From Ipomoea triloba (lineage: Eukaryota > Streptophyta > Magnoliopsida > Solanales > Convolvulaceae): 64,000 nucleotides of DNA. This document shows, piece after piece, positions 41,173 through 50,714 of this stretch. The notes under the pieces are model-generated. The model had not been told where the DNA came from and made no database searches. It worked only from the letters and a program-made list of their open reading frames with translations. The stretch spans positions 28,144,167-28,208,166 of the forward strand of contig NC_044924.1 of the NCBI RefSeq assembly GCF_003576645.1. The letters are read 5' to 3'. Position numbers and translations under genes: made by a program. Position 1 is the first letter of the stretch; the number at the start of each line of letters is the position of its first letter.

Positions 41173-43500
41173 AGTGACATTTACATTTACCTAGTATTAT
41201 AGGTCACTAACAGGTAATTACGCTTTGATGAACTTAATTGACATGTTTATGCACCTAATTGCAACATTAAAAATTTTGAGGGCCTGATTGATTTTTCAGG
41301 TAAAGTTCGATGGCCTAATTGACACATTTTATGCTAAAAATGTGACATTTTAATTTACCTATTATTACAGATCACTAACACGTAATTGTGCCTTGATAAA
41401 CTAAATTGACATGTTTATGTATTTAATTAAAACTTTAAAAAGTTTGAGAGCCTATTTGATGCCTATTTGACACATTTTATGCAAAAAAAAAAAAAGTGAC
41501 ATTTAAATTTATCTGGTATTACAGGTCACTAACAGGTAATTATTTCTTAAAAACTAAATAGACATGTGTATGCACCTAATTGAAAAATTAAGATGTTTGA
41601 GGCCCTAATTGATTTTTCAGGTAAAGTTTGATGGCTTATTTGACACATTTTATTCTAAAAAAGTGACATTTAAATTTACTTGTTATTACAGGTCACTAAC
41701 AGTTAATTATGCCTTGATGAACTAAATTGATATGTTTATTTATTTAATTGTAACTTTAAAAAGTTTGAGGACCGAATTGCTGCCAATTTGACACATTTTA
41801 TGCAAAAAAAAAATGTGAAATTTAAATTTACCTGATATTACAGGTTACTAACAGGTAATTATGCCTTTATGAACTAAATTGAAATGTTTATTTACGTAAT
41901 TGCAACTTTAAAAAAGTTTGAGGGTCTAATTGATTTTTCAGGTGAAATTCGATGCCTATTGACACATTTTATGCAAAAAAAAGTGACACCTACAATTACT
42001 TGGTATTACAGGTCACTAATAGGTAATTATATCTTGATGAACTAAACTGACATGTTTATGTACCTAATTGCAACTTTAAAAAGTTTGAGAGCCTAATTGA
42101 TGCCCATATAACACATTTTATGCAAAAAAAAAAGTGACATTTAAATTTACCTGGTATTACAGGTTACTAACCAGTAATTACGCCTGGATGAACTAAATTT
42201 ATATGTTTATGTACATAATGGCAACGTTAAAAATTTTAAGGGCCTAATTGATTTTTCAATAAAAGTTCGATGGCCTATTTGACACATTTTATGCTTAAAA
42301 AGTGATATTTATATTTACATGTTATTACAGGTCACTAACAGGTAATTATGCCTTGATGAACTAAATTGGCATGTTTAGGTACCGAATTGGAACTTTAAAT
42401 ATTTTGAGAGCCTAATTGATGCCTATTTGATACATTTTATGCAAAAAAATGACATTTAAATTTACCTGGTATTACAGGTCACTAATAGGTAATTATACCT
42501 TATAAATTAAATTGACATGTTTACGTATCTAATTGCTATTTTAAATGGTTTGAGTGCCTAAATGATTTTTCAGATAAAATTCGATAGTCTATTTGACACA
42601 TTTTATGCAAAAAAAAAAAAAAAAAAAAAAAANNNNNNNNNNNNNNNNNNNNNNNNNNNNNNNNNNNNNNNNNNNNNNNNNNNNNNNNAAAAAAAAAAAA
42701 AAAAAAAAAAAAAGTGGCAATTACATTTACCTGGTATTTCAGGTAACTAATAGGTAATTACGCCTTGATGAACTAAATTGACATGTTTATGTACCTAATT
42801 GCAACATTAAAAATTTTGAGGGCCTAAGTGATTTTTCATGTAAAGTTCGATGGCCTATTTGGCACATTTAATGCTAAAAAAGTGACATTTACATTTAACT
42901 TTTATTACAGGTCACTAACAGTTAATTATGCCTTGATAAACTAAATTGACATGTTATGTACTTAATTGCAACTTTAAAAAGTTTGAGAGCTTATTTGATG
43001 CCTATTTGACATATTTTATGCATAAAATTGACATTTAAATTTACCTGGTATTACAGGTCACTAACTGGTAATTAGGCCTTACAAACTAAATTGACATGTT
43101 TATGCACCTAATTGCAAAATTAAGATGTTTGAGGGCCTAATTCATTTTTCAGGTAAAGTTCGATGGCTTATTTGACACATTTTATTCTAAAAAAGTGACG
43201 TTTACATTTACTTGTTATTATAGGTTACTAACAGGTAACTATGCTTTGTTGAACTAAATTGACATGTTTATTTATTTAATTGCAACTTTAAATAGTTTTT
43301 AGAGTCTAATTGATGCCTATTTGACACATTTTATGCAAAATAAAAAGTTACATTTAAATTTACCTGGTATTACAGGTCACTAACAGGTAATTATTTGTTA
43401 TAAACTAAATTGACATATTTATGTATATAATTGCAATTTTAAAAGGTTTGAGTGCCTAATTGATTCTTCAAATAAAGTTTGATGGTCTATGTACACATTT
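36000..43500. repeat. Diverged right edge of the satellite array
   Basis: Monomers here differ from each other and from the consensus far more than those to the left. Changes include TTAGACAC and TTTAACAC in the TTTGACAC box, lost or altered CAGGT pentamers, and long A-tracts of up to 29 A (41142-41170). One A-tract contains an assembly gap (42633-42688) with pure A on both sides. The final monomer is cut within GATGGTCTAT at about 43,490-43,500. A decayed edge beside homogeneous inner arrays is the usual outcome of unequal exchange. Confidence 0.85.
42633..42688. other. Assembly gap inside a poly-A tract
   Basis: Fifty-six N are flanked by 24 A on the left and 25 A on the right. The assembly failed inside a homopolymer, so the gap may be no more than A residues of unknown number. 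Confidence 0.95.
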
Positions 43501-44330
43501 CGGTTTTTAGTTGTTCGAGTTCGGACGGATTTTATCAGATATGATCAGATTTCGGTTATATTTCAAATTTTCAAACATTAAAAAAATTAATCTAGGATCA
43601 ATTGCGATATTAAATTACAAGTTTAAATTACTAGTGGCAAACTACAAATAAAGACTTACACAGTTGAAATACAAAACTGAAACTACAATTCCTCAAAAAA
43701 AAAAAAAAAACTGAAATTACATCAATATCCAGAAACAGAGGGCCCAAACATAGAGCCCAAAAATCCACCAACAAACACTTCAGGGATGGTTATATCAACC
43801 TGCATATTCAATTATTGAGCACCGAATATATATCACATAGTGATTAAAGATATACAGAAACACAGGGGAGACACTAGTGGAGAAACACTCACCCGAGAGA
43901 TTAAAGACAGGAACTAAGGTGAGAACAAGGGAGTGAGGAAGACAGGAAGTAGAGAAGATAACCACTCAGAACATAGAAGAGTAAGAAGAGCGATGGTCTG
44001 AGCAAAGTCGAACATCAGAGAGATGAGAGAAATGCAATTGGGGCTGCACCCAAGATCTGAGGTCTCAACTCTCAAATTGTCAGAATGATCAGAATGGCTG
44101 AAACATTGGTAAATATGTATATATAAATAATACACTAAAACGACGTCGTATGGATAGCATCAAAACCCTACCCTAATTACTTTCGGATATTCGGGCGGGT
44201 CAGTGTCCAAATACCCTACCCTACCGTATGGCAGCTATCGGATTTGGAGCGTTTCAGAATCCCTCTCTTCGGCCGTTCGGGCGGGCGGGTAGGTCGGGTT
44301 GCTCGGATCTTGCACAACCATATAAAAAAT
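43501..44330. other. Unassigned flank, possibly hAT-related, at the satellite border
   Basis: The satellite ends and unrelated DNA begins. Both ends of this stretch have short CG-rich runs in otherwise AT-rich DNA (GTTCGAGTTCGGACGG near 43,518 and CGGCCGTTCGGGCGGGCGGG near 44,271). On the minus strand these resemble the CCCGAAC-rich subterminal regions of some plant hAT elements. I could not find matching ends or a target-site duplication, so this is only a suggestion. A palindrome AACGACGTCGT sits at about 44,139. No credible coding region is visible. Confidence 0.25.
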
Positions 44331-44532
44331 TTGTCAAAACATGACTAATCAACCAATTTTCAAACACTCCTCTGCTATAAAATTCTTGCACCACAATTTT
44401 CAAATTCTTCTCTCGAAAACACCAAAAAAAATTGTCCTCAAATTCTTTTAGGTAATCTTCAATTGATGTGCACACACTGCACCATCCTTGCACAAATCTC
44501 GTATTGAACTTCACAACCGATAAGTTTGTCAA
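44254..44532 (-). pseudogene. Orphan coding-like fragment, copy 1 (92 codons open)
   Basis: A minus-strand frame of 92 codons contains the segment VVKFNTRFVQGWCSVCTS followed by an acidic DYLKEFED run. I do not recognise the family. Two other places in the window (59,460-59,690 and 58,613-58,815) carry related DNA. In the same frame they give VKFNGRFVQ and TKFGARFVK followed by VCAS and LKE(F/Y)E(D/G), although broken by stops. Similarity in one frame hints that the ancestor was coding, but the copies are also simply similar at the DNA level. It belongs to the duplicated block described at 44,330-45,725. Confidence 0.35.
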
Positions 44533-45725
44533 ATTTTTTATTTTTTTTTCGCGTGAAACACGTCAATACATTCGACTTGCGTTTCTCGTATGTATTAAGG
44601 CGTACAGCAAATGCAAGGGAAACTTTATTCTGTTATCTCCCTGACCCTTTGACCACTTTGGCTACTAGCCCGTTGTTGTTGTATTTGTGAGAGTAGATTG
44701 GCATCCAAAAAAACAGTAGTGTTGCTTAGTTCGATACTGCTCATTCTTATTTTCCTCAAACTCAAAACTCTCTTGTCCTGCCCCATAGAATGTAGACTGA
44801 AGTTGTAGAGGGTGACATGTAATCTAGGCCTAGTTCAGAAACCTGTGGTGTGCATTCTAGCATGAAGCTGGGAATTCACCTGAATTGGAAGTACGTCCAG
44901 AATGAGTTGTAGATTGCTGAAGTACTGTGGAACCATACATTATGGAGGCATCTGATGCAAGATGCTGAGGGACAACGAAGCTAACCAGAGATGACATGGC
45001 TTCGTATGGACCGCAGCGCTCAACGGTATTATCTTCGCACTGGGCTCTAAGCTCTGATTTTGTGGGTCTACATCACATCACCAACCTAGTTTATTACACT
45101 AGTTTTCACATGCCTAAACTTTAATGCATAAAATTTTGATGGAAAATATTACTTATACTCTCAATTTCTACTCTTAATTTTTACTCTTTCTCACAAATCT
45201 TAGATGTAGACAACTTTTCTTGGACCCACAAGATAAAATATGTTCTATCCATGCTTTCCATATCAGAGAGTATAATTGATAGAGTATTTGAGAGTCCCCA
45301 TAGTAGAACTCAATTGTGATTTCAGTTTATTCTGAACTTTCCGGTAATACGTATAGTATGTATGAACTTTAATACTAGCATGACTGCGTGAAGGTGTTTT
45401 TTTTTCAACTTGCACTTGTCGTATGTCCTACGACAAAGGTAAATCGCACTTGCGCTTGTCCTGTACAAGAATACATACGAGAAATGCAATTTGTACTTGC
45501 ATTTATTGTATATTAGGTATAAAAAATTAGAAAATTTGACAAACTCAAGTGATGCTCACATTTTTTTTATACCAAAAACTCAATCCCAAACAAGTTTTTA
45601 ATTTTTTTGTCTAAATTTTAAAGCAGCCCATTTGTGTCTATTCCTCATGAAATTTACCCATTTCAATCGAGAACTCTAACACACCAACAAATGCACACTC
45701 AAAAACTTCAATTTTGATGCTAAAG
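44330..45725. repeat. Duplicated segment, copy 1 (partner at 59,455-60,660)
   Basis: Collinear, same-orientation similarity links this stretch with 59,455-60,660, about 15 kb away. It runs from the orphan fragment through CTCTTGTCCTGCCCCATAGA and CTGAAGTACTGTGGAACCAT to AATACATACGAGAAATGCAA and the CCTCATGAAATTTACC end. Copy 1 has about 170-200 extra bases at about 45,130-45,310. Copy 2 has about 80 extra bases near 60,070-60,160. Identity is moderate, so the duplication is not recent. On the minus strand part of it reads MGQDKR, then LLSQ(I/M)QQQ and SSQSGQ, which looks like a decayed exon with a Gln/Ser-rich tail of unknown family. Confidence 0.7.
45130..45310. mobile_element. Possible MITE-like insertion in duplication copy 1
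   Basis: This part is missing from the paralogous block at about 60,270. It holds inverted short motifs: TTATACTCTCAATTTCTACTC on the left, and on the right AGAGAGTATAATTGATAGAG, whose complement again gives ACTCTATCAATTATACTCTC. Presence in one copy only plus an inverted layout suggest a small non-autonomous DNA transposon. The exact ends and target duplication were not resolved. Confidence 0.35.
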
Positions 45726-45881
45726 GCATGAATCCTCGACCAATATGGTGGATCGGGTTGGTAATGACACAACGTGCAATCATGGTATACAATCTAAAGA
45801 GCACCACCATTTGGAATTATTTTGTGGGGGCATGCATGAGGTTGAGGAAAAAACGTATAGGAGAGAAATATGTGATGAGCT

Positions 45882-45889
45882 CTTGCAAG
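45882..45889. repeat. hAT-like target-site duplication, left copy
   Basis: CTTGCAAG directly precedes the CACGGTTGCA terminus. The matching copy CTTGTAAG lies at 51314-51321, with one C/T difference. Confidence 0.65.
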
Positions 45890-46019
45890 CACGGTTGCAA
45901 AAATCGGTCCAGCCGGCCCACCTAGGCCAAGGTGAATTAACTCCTAGGTAGTCACCTAGGCGCCCAACTCAGCCGACTTGATCGAATTGGCGGTGAACTC
46001 AGCGAAATTCGGCCGAGTC

Positions 46020-46060
46020 GACCTAGTTAATTTTTTTAATTATATATATATATATATATC
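46020..46060. repeat. AT microsatellite
   Basis: An AATTATATATA tract of about ten TA units within the left half of the hAT-like element. Confidence 0.9.
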
Positions 46061-46121
46061 ATACACCGAAAGACGTGCATTGTTTTTCTTTTAATTTTTT
46101 TATAGTTAGCCACCTAGGCAC

Positions 46122-46415
46122 TAAAGAAAAAAAGAAACTTTGAATAAACTTTGTGAATGTAATTGTCTCTATTCAACGTGAGAAGAGAGCTCATTAGCTT
46201 AACATATATATAGGAATGTTTACTGAAGAAAATAATCTAATAAAGGAGAAAATAATACAATAAAGGAAAAATATATCATTCCCATATTCTTTGCAATCAC
46301 TTCCTTGAATGGTGTGGCTAAATGCAATCCCAGATTATTTGCAATCACTTCCTTGAATGGTTTGTTTCCATAGTAATCTTATAATCTGTATCTCTCTTGT
46401 GATTGGTTGTTATTA
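46122..46415 (-). repeat. Copia-1 3' LTR (294 bp)
   Basis: In element orientation it starts TAATAACAACC, right after the polypurine tract, and ends TTTCTTTA. It matches the 5' LTR except for two substitutions, a 1-bp indel and a 48-bp tandem duplication that repeats the GCAATCACTTCCTTGAATGG segment. Its ends are TA...TA and not the usual TG...CA. Confidence 0.93.
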
Positions 46416-46744
46416 CCCTCCCTCAAACTGTGTCGAGGTTGGAGACATAGTTTGCTGCGAAGGCGAAGAAGAGTGGTCTTACATAAGGGCTTGGTAAAAA
46501 TGACCGCAAGCTGGAGGGCATAGGAGACATGGCGAGTAATAAGTAGTCCCATTGCGACTCTCTCACGAAAAAAATGGTAGTCAAGTTCAATAATGTGTTT
46601 GCTTCGGGCATGAAAAACAGGATTAACAGTCATGTGTAATGCACTCAGATTATCACAGAAGAGTATAGGCGGACGAGCTTGAGGAATGTTAAGATCACGT
46701 AAGAGAAAACTGAGCCACGTTAGTTCAGCTGCTGTGTTAGCCAT
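46379..46744 (-). pseudogene. Copia-1 pol fragment: RNase H C-terminal part
   Basis: An open stretch of 121 codons beginning inside RNase H (MANTAAELTWLSFLLRDL). It contains the typical copia end FCDNLSALHMTVNPVFHARS followed by HIIELDYHFFRE. It is in the same frame as the reverse-transcriptase fragment upstream and is separated from it only by a TGA at 46802-46804. The open frame runs through the polypurine tract and stops inside the 3' LTR, so its natural end may lie a little earlier. Confidence 0.85.
46416..46424 (-). other. Copia-1 polypurine tract
   Basis: GAGGGAGGG on the minus strand lies immediately before the 3' LTR. It is the RNase H-resistant primer for plus-strand DNA synthesis, and it fixes the inner LTR border at 46415/46416. 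Confidence 0.85.
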
Positions 46745-46801
46745 TGCACGATATTCAGCTTCAGTACTTGAACGTGAGATGGTTGGTTGTTTCTTTGCAC
46801 A

Positions 46802-47737
46802 TCAAGAAATAATATTATGTCCCAAAAATGTGCAAAAACCCGTGGTAGAGCGTCTAGTAGTAGGACAACCTGCCCAATCTGCATCAGAAAAGGCAAAAAG
46901 ATCAAGTGTAGTGTTTCCAGTTAGATGCAGACCCAAAGTGAGAGAGCCTTTAACATAGCGTAAGATACGTCGAACCATTTTTATGCTAGCAACAGTCGGT
47001 GATTGCATGTATTGAGATACATAGTTAACACTGAAAGAAAGGTCCGGCCTTGTAAGTGTTAAATATTGTAATGCACCGACAATGCTACGATAAAAAGTAG
47101 GATCAGAGAAAGAAGTGTTATCATAAAGGCCCTTGGTTTTGGACTCCATAGGTGTATTCATTGGTTTGCAATCTAACATTTGAGCTTTGTCAAGAATAGT
47201 GCGTGCATAGTGAGTCTGAGAAAGGTGCAGAGTATTAGCAAACCGTTGAACCTCTATTCCAAGAAAATGATGTACAGGTCCAAGATCTTTCATTGCAAAT
47301 TCAGAATGTAAAGTTGTGATAAAATCATCAAGTAATATCGAATTAGATCTTGTCAACAACATATCGTCAACATAAAGGAGTAAGACCAATGTGCCAGATG
47401 GAGAGTGCATAATAAATAAGGATGGATCAGCAAGACTACAAAAGAAACCAGTTTTGAGCAAAAAGGCACTAAACCGATCAAACCAAGCTCTTGGTGCCTG
47501 TTTAAGGCCATAGAGAGCTTTTTGAAGTTTACAGACATGAGATGGAAATTTTGGATTATGCATACCTGGTGGTTGCTCCATATAAATATCCTCAGTTATG
47601 TAACCATGAAGGAAAGCATTTTTAACATCAAGTTGACGAATGTCCCATTGGCGAACCATGGCTAAACTAAGAACTAAACGAATAGTACCTGGTTTGATGA
47701 CTGGAGAAAATGTTTCAACATAGTCGATACCATCCAC
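46802..47737 (-). pseudogene. Copia-1 pol fragment: reverse transcriptase and start of RNase H
   Basis: The 311-codon stretch covers most of the copia reverse transcriptase. Visible motifs are ETFSPVIKPGTIR, QLDVKNAFLHGYITEDIYM, YGLKQAPRAWF, the catalytic LLYVDDMLL (YVDD) and MKDLGPVHHFLGIEV. RNase H then begins with FSDADWAGCPTTRRSTTGF. The FALKDLGPLHYFLGIEV-type motif is common in Ale/Retrofit elements. It is bounded by two TGA stops, at 47762-47764 upstream and 46802-46804 downstream, both in the same frame as the surrounding pol fragments. Confidence 0.93.
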
Positions 47738-47761
47738 TTGGTGATACCCTTTTGCAACAAG

Positions 47762-48739
47762 TCAGGCTTTGAGCCTATCAAGTGTGCCATCAGCTTTTAA
47801 TTTAGCTTTAAACACCCATTTTGATCCAATAACATTCATGTGAGAGTCTCTTGGAACTAAAGTCCATGTGAAATTTTGATGCAAAGCATCAAGTTCATCA
47901 AGCATGGCTTTTCGCCACCCATCATGTTGAAGGGCTGCTTTAACTAACCGTGGCTCACTTGGAATATCTCCACTGGTGAGAAGTAAAGCATATCGAGGAT
48001 TCGGCTTGTAAATCCCATGTTTTGCTCTTATAGCCATAGTATGAGATGTTGACGAAATAGGGTCAGAAGGGGAGGCAAGAGGGATAGGAAGAGGTATTGA
48101 GGAAGACATATCATGTTCTTGTGGGGAAAACTCAAGGTCAATGTTGGTGGAAGTGTGATCATGGGACTGATTTGATGGCAATTCAGAGGACATAACTGGA
48201 CTTGTAGGATCTGGTAAAGAAGGTGGCAAGCTTGAGATCGGGGTTGGAACAGGAATATGTATTAAGTCTATGGATGGAGATGGTGAGTTTATTGAGACAG
48301 GAGATGGAGAATCAAGAAATGGTAATATACTGGAAGATGACAAAGACCTTTTTGTATTGTAAGGGTACAAATTCTCATCAAACACAACATCCCTAGATAC
48401 AAACATTCTATGGGTTTTAGGATCAAAACATTTATACCCTTTATGCCGATCACTGTATCCTACAAACACACAAGGAATGGTTTTAGGATCAAATTTACTC
48501 TTTTTGGTGTTCCATGTATATGGATAGCATCTTAAACCAAACACCCGTAAAATAGCATAGTTAGGATTAGCACTATGTAAATGAAAATAAGGACAATCAA
48601 AATTAAGAGAAGAAGAAGGCAAACGATTGATTAAAAAGGTTGCGGTGGTGAAGGCTTCGACCCATAGAAAAGTAGGTGCCCCACTGTGAAAGATCATAGT
48701 CATCCCGAGTTCTCTAATTGTGCGATGACGACGTTCCAC
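47762..48739 (-). pseudogene. Copia-1 pol fragment: integrase C-terminal region to start of reverse transcriptase
   Basis: The 325-codon stretch begins at the integrase catalytic glutamate region (ERRHRTIRELGMTM) and continues with VFGLRCYPYTWN and CVFVGYSDRHKGYKCFDP, the GKRF-like end of the copia integrase. A Ser/Pro-rich linker follows (about residues 130-235). The reverse-transcriptase start is WRKAMLDELDALHQNFTW and GSKWVFKAKL. It ends at a TGA in the conserved motif that normally reads LKAR-LVAKGY, a change explained by one C-to-T transition. The linker is low-complexity and normal for the family. Confidence 0.92.
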
Positions 48740-48822
48740 AATGCCAGTTTGTTCCGGTGTATGTGGACACGAAACTTGATGAATGATTCCCTGTTGTTGA
48801 AAGTGTAAAGAAAGTCTTCTAT

Positions 48823-49869
48823 TTACAAATTCACCACCACCATCAGAATGAAAAATTTTGATTTTTTTTTATCAAATTGACGTTGCACATAACTTTCAAA
48901 AGCTAAGTAAACATCAATAAAGTCAGACTTGGCATGAAGAGGAATTGTCCAAACATAATGTGAATAATCATCCACAAAACAAGCATAATATCGAAATTTA
49001 CCAAGAGATAGAATAGGGGTTGGTCCCCAAATGTCATAATGAATTTTTTCAAAAACACCAGTACGGGAAGAAGAAGATGAACTAAAAGGTAATTTGCTAA
49101 GTTTGCCTAATTGGCAACTTTCACAAACACTGTCCACCTTGTTATTTGAACTAACATGAATTAAATTCTTAGTGCATAATAATTGAACAGTTGATTTTTG
49201 CGGATGTCTAAGACGCTGGTGCCACAGCTCTTCAGTCCCTGAGTTTTGTCTATTGGAAAAATGTGCTTCCTTTGGTTTGGATAAAACATAAAGATCGCCT
49301 TTACGTTGACCCACTATTATGGCTCGACCTGTTGCTCGTTCCTTAATGCAGAAAATTTTATCAGTAAATTCACAATTTAAAGGATATTGTGATGTTAACT
49401 GACTAATAGAGAGTAAATTACGAGTTAATTGGGGTACACGAAGGACATCACGGAGCAATAAATCATTATTACCATCAGAAACTACAACATCCCCAACAGC
49501 ATCTATCTTTAGGTGAGAACCATCACCAATGAACACTGAATCATGACTAACATATTTTTTAATATTTTGTAACATACCTGAGTTTGCTGTCATATGATTT
49601 AAAGCTCCTGTGTCGGTTGTCCATTCGACATCTGGAATTGAAGTATCCATGGTAAGAGCAGCAAGAGCTTGAGGAAGGTCCTCATCATTTACTGATTGAT
49701 TTGGTAGACTCCAACATATTTTGGCAATATGTCCAGGTCTTCCGCAAAGCTGACAGTGTTCGTTCTTGTACATTTCTCGTTTTGTACTTGTCATGCGCCG
49801 TTTACCAAGGGGGGTGGTGGCCGTGGAGTGTGATTGTTCGCTTTCTGCAACCGTTGTGGAACATTTCAT
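48823..49869 (-). pseudogene. Copia-1 pol fragment: zinc knuckle, protease and integrase N-terminal region
   Basis: The 348-codon frame starts at an ATG that overlaps the gag stop by ATGA. It contains the CCHC zinc knuckle CQLCGRPGHIAKIC (about residues 39-52), the aspartic protease motif WTTDTGALNHMT, the pre-integrase HHCC motif (WHQRLRHPQ, then CESCQLGKLSKLPF) and the integrase start YDIWGPTP with FVDDYSHYVW. A frameshift in the T-run at about 48,860-48,870 diverts the frame before the second catalytic Asp, and integrase continues in another frame into the 47,762-48,739 fragment. The overlap with gag is probably also secondary, since this family normally has one continuous gag-pol frame. 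Confidence 0.9.
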
Positions 49870-50660
49870 GCATAATTTGAATGCTGAGAACTATTGTTAG
49901 TGGCTGAAAAACCTCTACCTTTTGAGGAGAATTGATTGTTGTAACAGTTGTTGTTGTTATAAGTATGTTGCTGGTTTTGGTGACGTTGTCCATAAAAAGC
50001 ATATGATGGTGAGTCTATTGTTTCAACACATGTGTTTCGTTGCTCGAAACCCTGTAAGAGAGACACTGCTTCTGAATATGACGGCATGGGAGGTTTGAGC
50101 ATTGCCGTTGTGAAAGATTCATATTTCTGTCCAAGATTGGCAAGTAAAGAGTATACTTTTGTTTTATCAGGTACTGGGTTCCCAATGGCTACAAGACTAT
50201 CACAAATACTTTTGAACTTTCTTAAATATTCTGCCAAAGACTGATTTGATTCTTTTATGAGATATGTGAGTTGTTGTCGAAGAGTAAATTGACGTTCTTG
50301 TGAATCTTGAGCGTAGGCTTCTTTTAAGGCATCCCAAACTGATTGAGATGATTCAAGGTCAATAACCAAGCCTAATGCTTCTTCAGTGAGTGTTCCAATA
50401 ATCCATCCACGTAAGAGATGATCTTCTTTGCGCCATCTGAGGTATTCATCTGAGAGCGTATTTGTGTCAGTGATTGAAGTGCTTGCTGTTGTAGTATTGT
50501 TTTTGTACATGGTTGGTTTCTTTATTTCACCAGTGAGAAGACCAACCATGTCTTGGCTTTCAGCAAGAGCAAGTAATTGCTCACGCCACAATGGGTAGTT
50601 TTCTGGGGTGAGTTTGAGAGTAACAAAGTTGGCAACATTCAAGGAAATTGTGGAAGGCAT
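49866..50660 (-). pseudogene. Copia-1 gag (capsid region)
   Basis: 264 codons starting 41 bp after the primer binding site, a normal place for copia gag. The N-terminus has LTPENYPLWREQLLALAES and later VWDALKEAYAQDSQERQF, LRQQLTYLIKESNQSLAEYL and LPSYSEAVSLLQGFEQR-like segments typical of the plant copia gag (UBN2/Retrotran_gag type) domain. It stops at TGA just before the zinc knuckle, which now lies in a different frame (48,823-49,869). Comparison with the family suggests the stop is a TGG-to-TGA change followed by a frameshift in the C-rich run at about 49,810. The protein packages the element RNA into virus-like particles in the cytoplasm. Confidence 0.88.
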
Positions 50661-50701
50661 GATTTGCAGTATGGAATTGAACTCTCTTTTGTCTCACAAG
50701 A

Positions 50702-50714
50702 GGCTCTGATACCA
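50702..50714 (-). other. Copia-1 primer binding site (initiator Met tRNA)
   Basis: TGGTATCAGAGCC on the minus strand, directly next to the 5' LTR. This is the standard plant copia site complementary to the 3' end of initiator methionine tRNA. It fixes the inner border of the 5' LTR at 50714/50715. Confidence 0.95.

Larger units (their letters stand above)
1..43500. repeat. AT-rich satellite DNA array, roughly 280 monomers
   Basis: One tandem repeat family fills this stretch and continues past the left window edge. Monomers are about 140-173 bp and fall into three types told apart by their central segment: A (CAACGTTAAATAGTTTGAGAG), B (CAATTTTAATTGGTTTGAATG) and C (CAACATTAAAAATTTTGAGGG). All share a CTAAATTGACAT start, CCTAATTGAT, TTTGACACATTTTATGC, an A-tract of very variable length, GTGACATTTA and a CAGGTCACTAACAGGTAATTA end. 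No long reading frame is kept and the short frames restart with each repeat unit, so this is non-coding. Size, AT content and higher-order structure are those of plant centromeric, pericentromeric or subtelomeric satellites. Which compartment it occupies cannot be read from sequence alone. Confidence 0.97.

Noticed and set aside
42562..42750. Plus-strand frame with poly-Lys and unknown residues
   Set aside because: It is a poly-A tract with an assembly gap inside the satellite.
1..43500. CRISPR-like array
   Set aside because: The repeats are contiguous 140-173-bp tandem units without unique spacers, and the context is a plant genome with retrotransposons.
1..43500. CENP-B-box-like site or telomere repeat in the satellite
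   Set aside because: I saw neither a convincing CENP-B box nor TTTAGGG repeats, so centromere identity is not claimed from motifs.
43914..44135. 73-codon minus-strand frame
   Set aside because: Low-complexity Ser/Leu-rich frame without a domain or a conserved copy in the window.
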